Below are positions 8,190-15,847 of a stretch of 64,000 nucleotides of DNA, in pieces (the stretch's first letter is position 1; every line of letters begins with the position of its first letter). Source of the stretch: Flavobacterium aciduliphilum (lineage in GTDB: Bacteria; Bacteroidota; Bacteroidia; Flavobacteriales; Flavobacteriaceae). The notes below the pieces were generated by a model that did not search any database, was not told the origin of the DNA, and worked only from the letters and a program-made list of their open reading frames with translations. Location: contig NZ_QLSZ01000003.1 of the NCBI RefSeq assembly GCF_003268855.1, forward strand, positions 1-64,000, read 5' to 3'. The position numbers and the translations under genes are program-made.

Positions 8190-9077
8190 ATGCAACAACT
8201 AAAGTTATCCATTCCTGCTTTTCCTTTTTATTGTCCTGTTACTGGTGAACAATTATTATTTGAAGAGGATTATCATTCCTCTCCTGCTACTCTATTTCAT
8301 TATATTGATCTTGAAGGAGGTGTATTAGTTGCAGCTCAACCTGAAATTGAAGTACTGTACAATGAAGCTTTGAAGGAAATTAAAGAAGGTTTGTATGATG
8401 GTTATGAATTTAAATATGATTATTCGAATGAAGGAAAAGCCTTTGATATTTTAGTTCATGTCAAATTAAAGGATTATTCTAATTCTGTTTTGTTTGAACT
8501 ATGTGATGCTGGATATGCATGTGGTCCTGTATCGAGTAGTGTTTTTATAGGTATTGATATGGGGTATGGAAAAGCGTTGGATTCTGGTGTATTGGATCAA
8601 GAGGCTTTTGATTTTTGTTTCTCTGGATTTGAGGATTATGAATCTGTTTTAATAGATGCTTCAGAAATAAATCCAACTAGAGATGGTCTTGCATTGTTTA
8701 TGGAAGACACTATGGGTTGTGGTGGTTTTTATTTTATCAGTACTGAAGAAGCATGGAAACGATTGTTACCTGCTTTAGTTGTATTGGATTATGTTAACCA
8801 AGACCCTGCTTCTATTCCGGTTCCTGTATTTGAGTCGCTTAAAAAGGTGTATTTGGATTACTTTAATGCAGGGATTTATGAGGCATTGCCAAAGGATTTT
8901 ACTGCTGATTTGAATGCTGTATTGACGGATTATAAAATTGTATTTTTTGGTAAAGTAACGGATTTGTTTGAAGCCAACTCTGAGTTTTGCACCGAATTGC
9001 TTGAGGAATTTGAAGGCAATCCCGTTGAGGATGCTGAGGGTTTTTTACGTTTTTTGAGTAGTTATTCTAAATATTAA
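8190..9077 (+). CDS. Hypothetical acidic protein, 295 aa
   Basis: The protein is very acidic and opens with IPAFPFYCPVTGEQLL, where two hydrophobic turns precede a CPVTG motif. The centre has DAGYACGPVSSSVF and DTMGCGGFYF glycine/cysteine clusters. No known domain is recognised; there is no signal peptide. Its own -7-like element and flanking gaps suggest a single-gene unit. Codon use resembles the neighbouring chromosomal genes rather than the AT-richer islands. Confidence 0.65.
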   Translation: MQQLKLSIPAFPFYCPVTGEQLLFEEDYHSSPATLFHYIDLEGGVLVAAQPEIEVLYNEALKEIKEGLYDGYEFKYDYSNEGKAFDILVHVKLKDYSNSVLFELCDAGYACGPVSSSVFIGIDMGYGKALDSGVLDQEAFDFCFSGFEDYESVLIDASEINPTRDGLALFMEDTMGCGGFYFISTEEAWKRLLPALVVLDYVNQDPASIPVPVFESLKKVYLDYFNAGIYEALPKDFTADLNAVLTDYKIVFFGKVTDLFEANSEFCTELLEEFEGNPVEDAEGFLRFLSSYSKY

Positions 9078-9145
9078 GCCATACAATAGACAGGTATTTG
9101 TTGTTTGAAAAAAAACTTTTTGGTTAAGCGCTTTAAGAATTTATT

Positions 9146-9493
9146 TTAGTAGTTTTTGGAGGTGAAACGAGGTTTCTCCTTCTCTCTTGCTTCTAGTTTT
9201 TCTAATTGTTGTTGCTTTTTAGTCTCCTCTGTCTTAGTCTTGGATTCTTTTGCTTGTTCTAATTTTAGGTTTTGGGCTTCTTTTTGTTGGGTTTTAAGCT
9301 GGTCATTTGCTTGCATAACTACTAAAATGGTATCTTGTTGGATGTTGTAATATTCGGCAAATTCTTTGATGGTAATGGGTTGGTATGACTGTTTGTTATA
9401 GTGCCTTTTAATGGCAGCCATCATTTTATAGGATTGACGTTCTTTTTTATCAAAGAATACCATAATGTCGTTTACATTGATTGCTTGTCTCAT
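9146..9493 (-). CDS. Hypothetical protein with HTH-like N-terminus and coiled-coil tail, 115 aa
   Basis: Residues 1-60 are a small helical region (YQPITIKEFAEYYNIQQDTI) with helix-turn-helix spacing, which may bind DNA. Residues 62-110 are nearly all Gln, Lys, Glu and Ala in heptad-like order, a coiled coil that would dimerise the protein. The ORF on the opposite strand is a shadow. A transcription or nucleoid factor is possible, but no family is recognised. Confidence 0.6.
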   Translation of the reverse strand: MRQAINVNDIMVFFDKKERQSYKMMAAIKRHYNKQSYQPITIKEFAEYYNIQQDTILVVMQANDQLKTQQKEAQNLKLEQAKESKTKTEETKKQQQLEKLEAREKEKPRFTSKNY

Positions 9494-9817
9494 GTTGTGC
9501 GTTGTTTTAATGATGGTGTAAAATTATTGAATCAGGAGTGCTTTTTAGTAGATTGGATTGTAGCTTTTGCTCTATTCATAAGTAGTGTTTACAATACTTC
9601 TTGGTAGTGCTTCTGGGATTTATTTGAATTGAAGGTTGTTGATTTTAATACTTTTTAAAGATACTTGTTGCTCTACCTTTTGTAAGCCTTTGATATAGCT
9701 TTGATATGCCTTTGATATAATTGTGAATTACGAATTAAGAATTAAGAATTAGGAATTTATTGGTGGTGGGGTAATTAATTTATACTACAAAAAAGTAAAT
9801 TTGTTGAAATTGTAGTT
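9494..9817. repeat. Intergenic stretch with short tandem words
   Basis: No gene is seen. CTTTGATAT occurs three times between about 9688 and 9718, and GAATTA-type words (GAATTACGAATTAAGAATTAAG, split here by short interruptions) repeat near 9724-9757. These look like slippage products in a divergent promoter region. Confidence 0.45.
9796..9803 (+). promoter_or_regulatory. Possible -7 promoter element (TAAATTTG)
   Basis: TAAATTTG fits the Bacteroidota TAnnTTTG consensus 14 nt before the DUF1810 start codon. No convincing -33 TTTG was found at the usual distance. Confidence 0.35.
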
Positions 9818-10240
9818 ATGGAAAATGATTTAAATCGGTTTTTAACGGCACAAGAACATAATTATGAAATAGCTCTTGCTGAGATTAAACTTGGTAAGAA
9901 AGAAAGTCATTGGATGTGGTATGTTTTTCCTCAACTGAGGGGATTGGGCTTGAGTGACACTTCTTTTTTTTATGGGATTCAAGATTTGGAGGAGGCCAAA
10001 GCATATCTTGCACATCCGCTTTTGGGCCCAAGGCTAGTTGCTATTACCAATGCACTTTTGTTGCTAAATGAAAAAGATGCCTACACCATTTTTGGCAGTC
10101 CCGATCATTTAAAACTTAAATCTTGTATGACTTTATTCTCGCTTGTAGATGAATGTTTAGATGGTGTTTTTAAACAAGTATTGGATTGTTATTTTAATGG
10201 AGGTATTGATGATAGAACGCTTGCTTTTTTAAATCGATAA
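9818..10240 (+). CDS. DUF1810 family protein
   Basis: The 140 residues match DUF1810 over nearly full length: FLTAQEHNYEIALAEIKLGK, HWMWYVFPQLRGLGLSDTS (about 32-50), AKAYLAHPLLGPRL and the terminal DRTLAFL. The family is small, soluble and widespread; its biochemical role is unknown. It appears to be a single-gene unit. Confidence 0.85.
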   Translation: MENDLNRFLTAQEHNYEIALAEIKLGKKESHWMWYVFPQLRGLGLSDTSFFYGIQDLEEAKAYLAHPLLGPRLVAITNALLLLNEKDAYTIFGSPDHLKLKSCMTLFSLVDECLDGVFKQVLDCYFNGGIDDRTLAFLNR

Positions 10241-10295
10241 TCTTTTTTAGCCTGGGGAGGTTATTTTATTGCTATATATAAATTCAATTAAGGTT

Positions 10296-10562
10296 TCTCG
10301 ATACATTTTTTGTTTCAATTGTATTTCACAAAAAACACTCTAAATGTCGTTTGGTTATTTAAAGTCGTTTTTTTATGTGATTTCCAAATGAAAAAAGTTC
10401 TCGATACATTTTTTGCTTCGTTGCGCTACACAAAAAACACTCGAACTGACGATTGGATATTGAAAGTCGTTTTTTTTATGTGATTTCTAAATGAAAAAAG
10501 TTCTTGATATATTTTTTATTTCGTCCCGGTAGTCATCGAGACGAAATAAAAACACTCGAAAA
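10296..10562. repeat. Tandem REP-like repeat, 103-bp period, about 2.6 copies
   Basis: TCTCGATACATTTTTT-type starts occur at 10296, 10399 and 10502, exactly 103 bp apart; the third unit is cut at about 10562. Each unit contains an imperfect inverted repeat (CGATACATTTTTTG against CAAAAAACACTCG) able to fold, then an AAAGTCGTTTTTT spacer. The inner loops differ between copies. This resembles flavobacterial intergenic palindromic repeats; it lies between convergent genes. Confidence 0.7.
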
Positions 10563-10604
10563 GTTATTGTAATAACCGCTTTATTTAAACTTTTGTTTTA
10601 AAGT

Positions 10605-11672
10605 TTAACTTGCCCTTAATAGTTGCTTTTGTAATTTGTATTTTATCTGCTTACCTGAAAGGTCTTTTATTCTGGGCAGGGTTTTTATGGGATTGTTGAG
10701 TTCCATTTTGTAGCCTGATTCTTGGTTGAACCAATTTCTGAAGGCTGTTTCTTTTACTACTATAGCTGATGGATTTTCTATTTCACTCATGGTTCGGAAT
10801 ATGTATCCTATTTCGTCTGCTTTGGGGTTGTGTTGCATGAGTACATCAAAGAGTTGGAAATCTCTATGTGTTCTGAAAATGTGTGTTGGATAGTTTTTGG
10901 ATTCCGTTTCTGTAATAGTGGTTTTTGGTGCTTCTATTTCTGGATTATCTATTCCTGCTGCTTGGTTTAGTTTTGCCATTATGTTTTGGAATAATTTATC
11001 TGCAGCTTCAAAAAATGGATTTGAAAAGTCTGTGTAGGCTTTCATATCGTGATAAAGTGCATTAAAGCCTCTGTTTAGGGAATTTATGTACTGATTGTAT
11101 TTGTGGGGTTCTAAAATTTGTAAGGCTTTATTTTCTATAAGATAATCTACTTTCAACGTTTTTAATTCGTGTTCGAGTAGTAATTCGAAGGCTGTTTCTT
11201 CATGATACATGTAGTGATGAATCATAAGTTTTATCAATGCTTTTTTGAATTTTTTCAAGAATGATTTTACTGAATGGGCTTCTATATTTTGAGTTTGAAG
11301 GATTTGTTCTAATGAAACTGAAATTTTTTCAATAGGGTACTCCTCTACTTCTTGCACTACAAATAAGAAGTCATCTAATCTTATATTAATTGTATCTGTA
11401 AATTTTGCTGAGGTAGTTGGCGTGTTTTGGGTACATTTCTTCAAGGCACGCGCCATTCTTTTGATTTGCTTGTGCAAGTTTCCTTTTTGAAGTTCTTCTT
11501 GAAACGATAGCATTGGTTTGCCTGCTTCTGCTAATTGTTTTTGCAGGGTATTCATCGCTTCTAATTCAAATGAATTTGCAAAAATTTCACTTAATTCTTT
11601 TATTCTTTCCGTAAGAGTAGTTGCATCTATACGATCTAGAGTGTTTTGTTGTATGTTGTTTTTAGTATTCAT
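10605..11672 (-). CDS. Hypothetical protein, 355 aa
   Basis: The protein is almost entirely helical and charged, with an N-terminal heptad-like region (TLTERIKELSEIFANSFELEAM) and a basic C-terminus (KQIKYKLQKQLLRAS). No signal peptide, membrane span or catalytic motif was found. It is an isolated minus-strand gene flanked by repeat-bearing intergenic regions on both sides. No function can be assigned. Confidence 0.65.
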   Translation of the reverse strand: MNTKNNIQQNTLDRIDATTLTERIKELSEIFANSFELEAMNTLQKQLAEAGKPMLSFQEELQKGNLHKQIKRMARALKKCTQNTPTTSAKFTDTINIRLDDFLFVVQEVEEYPIEKISVSLEQILQTQNIEAHSVKSFLKKFKKALIKLMIHHYMYHEETAFELLLEHELKTLKVDYLIENKALQILEPHKYNQYINSLNRGFNALYHDMKAYTDFSNPFFEAADKLFQNIMAKLNQAAGIDNPEIEAPKTTITETESKNYPTHIFRTHRDFQLFDVLMQHNPKADEIGYIFRTMSEIENPSAIVVKETAFRNWFNQESGYKMELNNPIKTLPRIKDLSGKQIKYKLQKQLLRAS

Positions 11673-11850
11673 GTGTTACTAATTTATTTGTTGCTAAATT
11701 ACTGCATATCAGTAGGAATTTCAATTTTAGTTATTAACAAATGGTTGGTAATTATCTCTTGGGGATTTGGTGATATGGTTATCAAACTTCTTATTTTCTA
11801 ACTCGTGTTTTACTTGATTATTAACTTATTCACTGCAACCTCATTTCTCT

Positions 11851-11944
11851 TTTTTTAAACCACATAGAATCATAGATTTTTTTTAGGTTTTGTTTGAGGC
11901 GCTTCGCTTGGGATAGGTTACATAGTGTAGATTGGAGGGTTGAT
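11851..11944. repeat. Direct repeat, copy 1
   Basis: Contains ACCACATAGAATCATAGATT and GAGGCGCTTCGCTTGGGATA followed by GGTTACATAGTGTAGATTGG. It is nearly identical to copy 2 apart from short T-run differences. Confidence 0.7.
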
Positions 11945-12022
11945 GATTAGATTATTAGATTATTAGATGGGTAGAAATGTTTGAATAGTATCATACTAAA
12001 AGTAGCTAAAGGTTTTGTCTTA

Positions 12023-12119
12023 TTTTTTAACCACATAGAATCATAGATTTTTAGGTTTTATTTTGAGGCGCTTCGCTTGGGATAGGTTACATAGTGTAGA
12101 TTGGAGGGTTGGATGATTC
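12023..12119. repeat. Direct repeat, copy 2
   Basis: Second copy of the element at 11851-11944, about 172 bp further on. The GAGGCGCTTCGC core is a short inverted repeat. Both copies look like dispersed intergenic repeats rather than coding DNA. Confidence 0.7.
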
Positions 12120-12453
12120 GATTTTTGGATTTTTAGTTGCTTGAACGTTGTCATTTAAAAAGTTCTCGAAGTGTAGGGTTTTCTTCTCTCTTCTTACTGC
12201 ATTCTACTGTATTGTGCTGTTGAATACTGCATTATGTTGCGGCTATCGCACCTGTATTTTTGGTAATCAATAGGTTGCATCTACTTTTGATGCAAATAAT
12301 TGAACAAGATGCATCGGACTATTATTTTAAAAATCATTTACTAATCATTAAAAAAAGTTACTATGTATACTTTAATTGAAAAAGTCTGCGAGACTAGACA
12401 GCGGGTTCTAGGAAGAACCGAAAAGGAGTGTTTCATTTTTAAAACTAATTATT

Positions 12454-13206
12454 ATGGCAAAATTTGATGGTATTTTTGACATTGAAGGTACCCTGAAGGG
12501 TATGACCTTTTACAAGACGAGTGAAGGTATTCGCATACGTGCGAAAGGTGGTATTAGCAAAAAGCGTATCATGAATGATCCTGCTTTTGTGCGAACAAGA
12601 GAAAATGGTGCGGAGTTTTCGCATTCGGCTAAGATGGCGCAATTGTTACGCCATTCGGTATCGACTCTGGTTGACAACGCTAAGGATAGCAGAACGAGCA
12701 GTCGCCTGAACCAGATTATGGGTCGTATCAAGAATAGGGATACGGTGAATGTTCGTGGTGAGCGTACGGTGAAAAATGGGCTGAGTGACCCCTTGGCGCT
12801 CCAGTATTTGGTGGGGTTTGATTTTAACAAGCACTCTACTTTAAGTAGTGTTTTGAAGAAGAGTTTTGCACTGAACACGACCGATGGGAAGTTGACTCTG
12901 AGTGATTTTATTAACGGAAAGCAGATGCTTTTGCCTGCAGGCGTTTCTAAAATTGGCTTTCGACTTGGTGCTTCTAGTATTGACTTTTCTGGGCAGACTT
13001 ATGAATTTGTGGAAAGCCCTCAAGAGTTGATGCACGTAGAATTGTATGCTCCTGCTACGTTTACGTTGACCTTGCCTTCTATCCCTTCTAGTGGTGGGTT
13101 GTTGTGTTTCTTTCTTTTGATTGAATTTTATCAAGAGATTAATGGGGTTGACTATCCGTTGAAAAACAAGCAGTTTAATGTTTTGAATTTGATTGCTGCT
13201 TCTTAG
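12454..13206 (+). CDS. Hypothetical protein, 250 aa
   Basis: The N-terminal 100 residues are strongly basic with many Arg/Lys and small residues (GTLKGMTFYKTSEGIRIRAKGG), while the C-terminal 150 are beta-rich (TFTLTLPSIPSSGGLLCFFLLIEFYQ). There is no signal peptide. It resembles a group of flavobacterial proteins of unknown function; nucleic-acid binding by the basic half is a guess. GC content and codon choice are higher than in the islands, suggesting an expressed native gene. A strong terminator follows, and a fragment of its 3' end is duplicated at 15656-15755. Confidence 0.7.
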   Translation: MAKFDGIFDIEGTLKGMTFYKTSEGIRIRAKGGISKKRIMNDPAFVRTRENGAEFSHSAKMAQLLRHSVSTLVDNAKDSRTSSRLNQIMGRIKNRDTVNVRGERTVKNGLSDPLALQYLVGFDFNKHSTLSSVLKKSFALNTTDGKLTLSDFINGKQMLLPAGVSKIGFRLGASSIDFSGQTYEFVESPQELMHVELYAPATFTLTLPSIPSSGGLLCFFLLIEFYQEINGVDYPLKNKQFNVLNLIAAS

Positions 13207-13229
13207 TTTTTTTTTATGGAATTGAAGAG

Positions 13230-13260
13230 ACAGCTGGTTTTTGCCAGCTGTTTTTTTTTG
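13230..13260 (+). terminator. Rho-independent terminator
   Basis: ACAGCTGG and CCAGCTGT form an 8-bp stem around a short T-rich loop, followed by ten T. It ends the 250-aa gene 23 nt after the stop. A sister copy lies at 15697-15725. Confidence 0.85.
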
Positions 13261-13335
13261 TATCGACAGGATTTGTCTATGTTATAGCTTAATTTTGATT
13301 TTTAATTGATTCTTTTTTTAATAGTATCAATTTAC

Positions 13336-13343
13336 TATATTTG
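13336..13343 (+). promoter_or_regulatory. Possible -7 promoter element (TATATTTG)
   Basis: TATATTTG fits the Bacteroidota consensus 17 nt before the 5'-nucleotidase ATG. A TTG lies about 27 nt upstream, only roughly at the -33 position. Confidence 0.4.
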
Positions 13344-13359
13344 AGACCAACTCTATTTT

Positions 13360-14307
13360 ATGGCCGTTGACCTTTCTGAACTATTAGTTATTGGCGTTTC
13401 TACCAGAGCGTTGTTTGACCTTGAAGTTGAAAATGATCTTTTTCAAAGTCAGGGTATTGCTGCTTTTAGGGCTTATCAATTAGAGAAAGAAGAAGAATTG
13501 TTGGCGCCCGGCACTGCTTTTTATTTGGTTAAAAGTTTGTTGGAATTGAATACAATTGCTAACAAGAAAATTGTTGAAGTGGTGGTGATGTCGCGTAATA
13601 GTGCTGAAACAGGTTTTAGGGTTTTAAACTCTATAGAACAACACCAACTGGATATTACCCGAGTGGCCTTTACAGGAGGTGAACCGTTATCTCCTTATAT
13701 TGAGGCGTATGACATCGATTTGTTTTTATCTAAAGACAGTGCCGAAGTGCAACGTGTGATTGACTCTAAAAAATGTGCTGCGGCTTATTTGTATGCTCCT
13801 CCTACTGATTTTAATTCAAAAGATACTCGAGTAAAAATAGCATTTGATGCTGATGCGGTTTTATTTTCTGAGGAATCGGAATATCGCTATAAAACTGAAG
13901 GATTGGATGCTTTTCAAGACTATGAAAAAGCACATGAAAATGATGCCTTGAACGAAGGCCCTTTTGCTAAGTTGTTAATGAAACTTTCTAAAATACAAGA
14001 ACATTTACCGACCCCCATAGAGTACTCCCCTTTGCGATTGGCTATAGTTACAGCACGTAGTGCTCCTTCTCACAAAAGAGTTATTAAAACCCTTAGAAAA
14101 TGGGGTGTTTATGTTGATGAAGTATATTTTTTAGGAGGTTTGGCAAAAGACAAGGTTTTGGAAGCTTTTGGAGCCCATATTTTCTTTGATGACCAAGACA
14201 CGCATTTAGAATCGGCTTCTTTAGTGGTGCCTTCTGGTAAAGTGCTTTATGAAACGGATTCACCATTGAATCAATTGCAGAAAACAACAATAATTACTAA
14301 ATCTTAA
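13360..14307 (+). CDS. Cytosolic 5'-nucleotidase, type I family
   Basis: The 315-residue protein matches the 5'-nucleotidase (cN-I/NT5C1) family along its length: VIGVSTRALFDLE at the start, VVMSRNSAETGFRVLNSI, FTGGEPLSPYIEAY and the HAD-like nucleophile region VKIAFDADAVLFSEESE (about 156-172), then FDDQDTHLESA. The family dephosphorylates nucleoside monophosphates in the cytoplasm. It has its own -7-like element. A 60-bp internal piece of this gene (from about 14135) is duplicated at 15598-15657. Confidence 0.85.
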   Translation: MAVDLSELLVIGVSTRALFDLEVENDLFQSQGIAAFRAYQLEKEEELLAPGTAFYLVKSLLELNTIANKKIVEVVVMSRNSAETGFRVLNSIEQHQLDITRVAFTGGEPLSPYIEAYDIDLFLSKDSAEVQRVIDSKKCAAAYLYAPPTDFNSKDTRVKIAFDADAVLFSEESEYRYKTEGLDAFQDYEKAHENDALNEGPFAKLLMKLSKIQEHLPTPIEYSPLRLAIVTARSAPSHKRVIKTLRKWGVYVDEVYFLGGLAKDKVLEAFGAHIFFDDQDTHLESASLVVPSGKVLYETDSPLNQLQKTTIITKS

Positions 14308-14337
14308 TTTAGAAAATTATATAAAAAAGTAAAAAAT

Positions 14338-14459
14338 GAATTATTCACCATTTGGCTTGCTGACCAAGTCTATGAAATAATAAAAGAATTGAGAATCCAG
14401 CTGAAATATTGCACGTAGTTGAAAAAGAAATTACATTAAAATTGAAACACTATGAGTGA
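14338..14459 (+). pseudogene. Decayed gene remnant before the RhuM-like gene
   Basis: Two short open stretches in different frames read like one protein: IWLADQVYEIIKELRI (from 14338) and, after a shift at about 14391, PAEILHVVEKEITLKLKHYE ending at a TGA at 14457-14459, which overlaps the RhuM-like start. The composition is protein-like, but no start codon remains. I infer the tail of a lost upstream gene of the RhuM operon. Confidence 0.3.
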
Positions 14460-15468
14460 TTTAGTACCAAACCACAATACCTTCCTTTTATATACAGCTC
14501 CAAACGGTAATGTAAAAATTGAAGCCTACCTACAAGACGAAACGATTTGGCTTACTCAACAAAAAATGGCATACGTTTTTGGTGTAGCTAAATCAACTAT
14601 TAGTGAACATCTTAGCAATATTTATGGAAGTGGCGAATTAGAAAAACAGGCAACTGTTCGGAATTTCCGAACAGTTCAAATAGAAGGCGAACGTGAAGTA
14701 GCTCGAAATTTAGAATACTACAATTTAGATGCTATCATTTCAGTAGGTTACCGTGTTAATTCTACTAAAGCTACGCAATTTAGAATTTGGGCTACTAACG
14801 TATTAAAAGAATTCATTGTAAAAGGCTTTGTAATGGATGACGACCGATTAAAACAAGGCACTACAGCGTTCGGAAAAGATTATTTTAAAGAATTACTCGA
14901 AAGAGTACGCTCTATTCGTGCAAGCGAAAGACGAATCTACCAACAAATCACCGATATTTTTGCCGAGTGTAGTATTGATTACGACCCAAAAGCCGAAATC
15001 ACCAAAAATTTCTATGCCTTGGTGCAAAACAAATTCCATTTTGCCATTACAGGTAAAACTGCAGCTGAAATCATCTATTTAAAAGCCGATAGTTCAAAAC
15101 CTCAAATGGGTTTAACCACTTTCAAAAATGCTCCTGATGGTAGACTATTGAAATCAGATATTGAAATTGCAAAAAACTATCTGGAAGAAAAAGAAATTAA
15201 ACAATTAGAACGTACTGTTTCTGGTTACTTTGATTACATTGAAAACCTTATTGAACGCCAAAACACCTTTACCATGGAAGGCTTAGCCGAAAGTGTAAAC
15301 AAGTTTTTAAGCTTCAATGAATACAAAATACTAGAAGGTCTCGGAAAAGTATCGCATCAACATGCAATCAATAAAGCAGCTAAAGAATACGACCTGTTCA
15401 ACAAAACACAAAAAATAAACTCTGATTTTGATAAACATATTAAAGCATTAGAAAACAAGAAAAAATAA
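14452..15468 (+). CDS. RhuM family protein
   Basis: The 338 residues match the RhuM/virulence RhuM-like family: FLLYTAPNGNVKIEAYLQDE, IWLTQQKMAYVFGVAKSTIS (about 31-50, an HTH-like segment), ISVGYRVNSTKATQFRIWA (about 99-117) and GFVMDDDRLK. Such genes often accompany type I restriction systems or toxin-antitoxin-like modules in mobile regions; the biochemical role is unsettled. No restriction genes remain next to it, but a decayed fragment precedes it and a duplication scar follows, so the gene probably arrived by transfer. Confidence 0.85.
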   Translation: MSDLVPNHNTFLLYTAPNGNVKIEAYLQDETIWLTQQKMAYVFGVAKSTISEHLSNIYGSGELEKQATVRNFRTVQIEGEREVARNLEYYNLDAIISVGYRVNSTKATQFRIWATNVLKEFIVKGFVMDDDRLKQGTTAFGKDYFKELLERVRSIRASERRIYQQITDIFAECSIDYDPKAEITKNFYALVQNKFHFAITGKTAAEIIYLKADSSKPQMGLTTFKNAPDGRLLKSDIEIAKNYLEEKEIKQLERTVSGYFDYIENLIERQNTFTMEGLAESVNKFLSFNEYKILEGLGKVSHQHAINKAAKEYDLFNKTQKINSDFDKHIKALENKKK

Positions 15469-15597
15469 TAGATCACATTACAATTCAAACTAAATAAATT
15501 GATTTTAATATGGATTATATGGCTAATTTTTCCTGATATTTGGAATTTTAATTCTTAGAAGAAAAATAGTAAATAATGAAGTCAAAAAAAAGGAAGA

Positions 15598-15755
15598 AGA
15601 GGTTTGGCAAAAGACAAGGTTTTGGTAGCTTTTGGAGCCCATATCTTTTTTGATGCCATTGATTGCTACTTCTAAGTTTTTAAGATGTTTGAAGAGACAG
15701 CTGGCAATTGCCAGCTTTTTTTTTGTATCGACAGGATTTGTCTATGTTATTTTAG
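15598..15755 (+). pseudogene. Chimeric duplicate of 5'-nucleotidase and 250-aa gene fragments
   Basis: Bases 15598-15657 repeat an internal part of the 5'-nucleotidase gene (from about 14135; GGTTTGGCAAAAGACAAGGT is shared), with few differences. Bases 15658-15755 then repeat the 3' end of the 250-aa gene, its terminator and the DNA beyond (GTATCGACAGGATTTGTCTA is shared with 13259 onward). The order is the reverse of the parent arrangement, as expected if an ancestral tandem copy of this pair was largely deleted. Confidence 0.7.
15697..15725 (+). terminator. Duplicated rho-independent terminator
   Basis: AGCTGGCAATTGCCAGCT is a perfect palindrome followed by a run of T. It is the sister copy of the terminator at 13230-13260 and may now insulate the defence island from upstream transcription. 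Confidence 0.75.
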
Positions 15756-15847
15756 AATTTTGTTTCAAACCTAAATTTGGTGTATAAATTTTATATAACA
15801 ATTTAAAAATTTAATTAAATTTACGATTTTTTACTATTAACTACAAT

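Larger units (their letters stand above)
11673..12453. other. Intergenic stretch with a duplicated 95-bp element
   Basis: About 780 bases without a convincing gene. It carries two direct copies of a roughly 95-bp sequence (11851-11944 and 12023-12119) and a short palindrome around 12270 (GCATCTACTTTTGATGC). A 34-codon ORF at 12363-12467 overlaps the next start and was not accepted as a gene. Confidence 0.5.
15469..15847. other. Intergenic stretch with duplication scar
   Basis: No gene. It consists of AT-rich DNA (15469-15595), a chimeric duplicated segment (15598-15755) and the leader of the NERD helicase gene, which includes a TAAATTTG at 15772-15779. Confidence 0.6.

Noticed and set aside
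12363..12467. 34-codon ORF (MYTLIEKVCETRQRVLG) as a leader peptide
   Set aside because: It overlaps the next start out of frame and shows no attenuator hairpin; evidence is too thin.
12510..12878. Minus-strand ORFs across the 250-aa gene
   Set aside because: They are shadows of the plus-strand gene, whose codon use and terminator are convincing.
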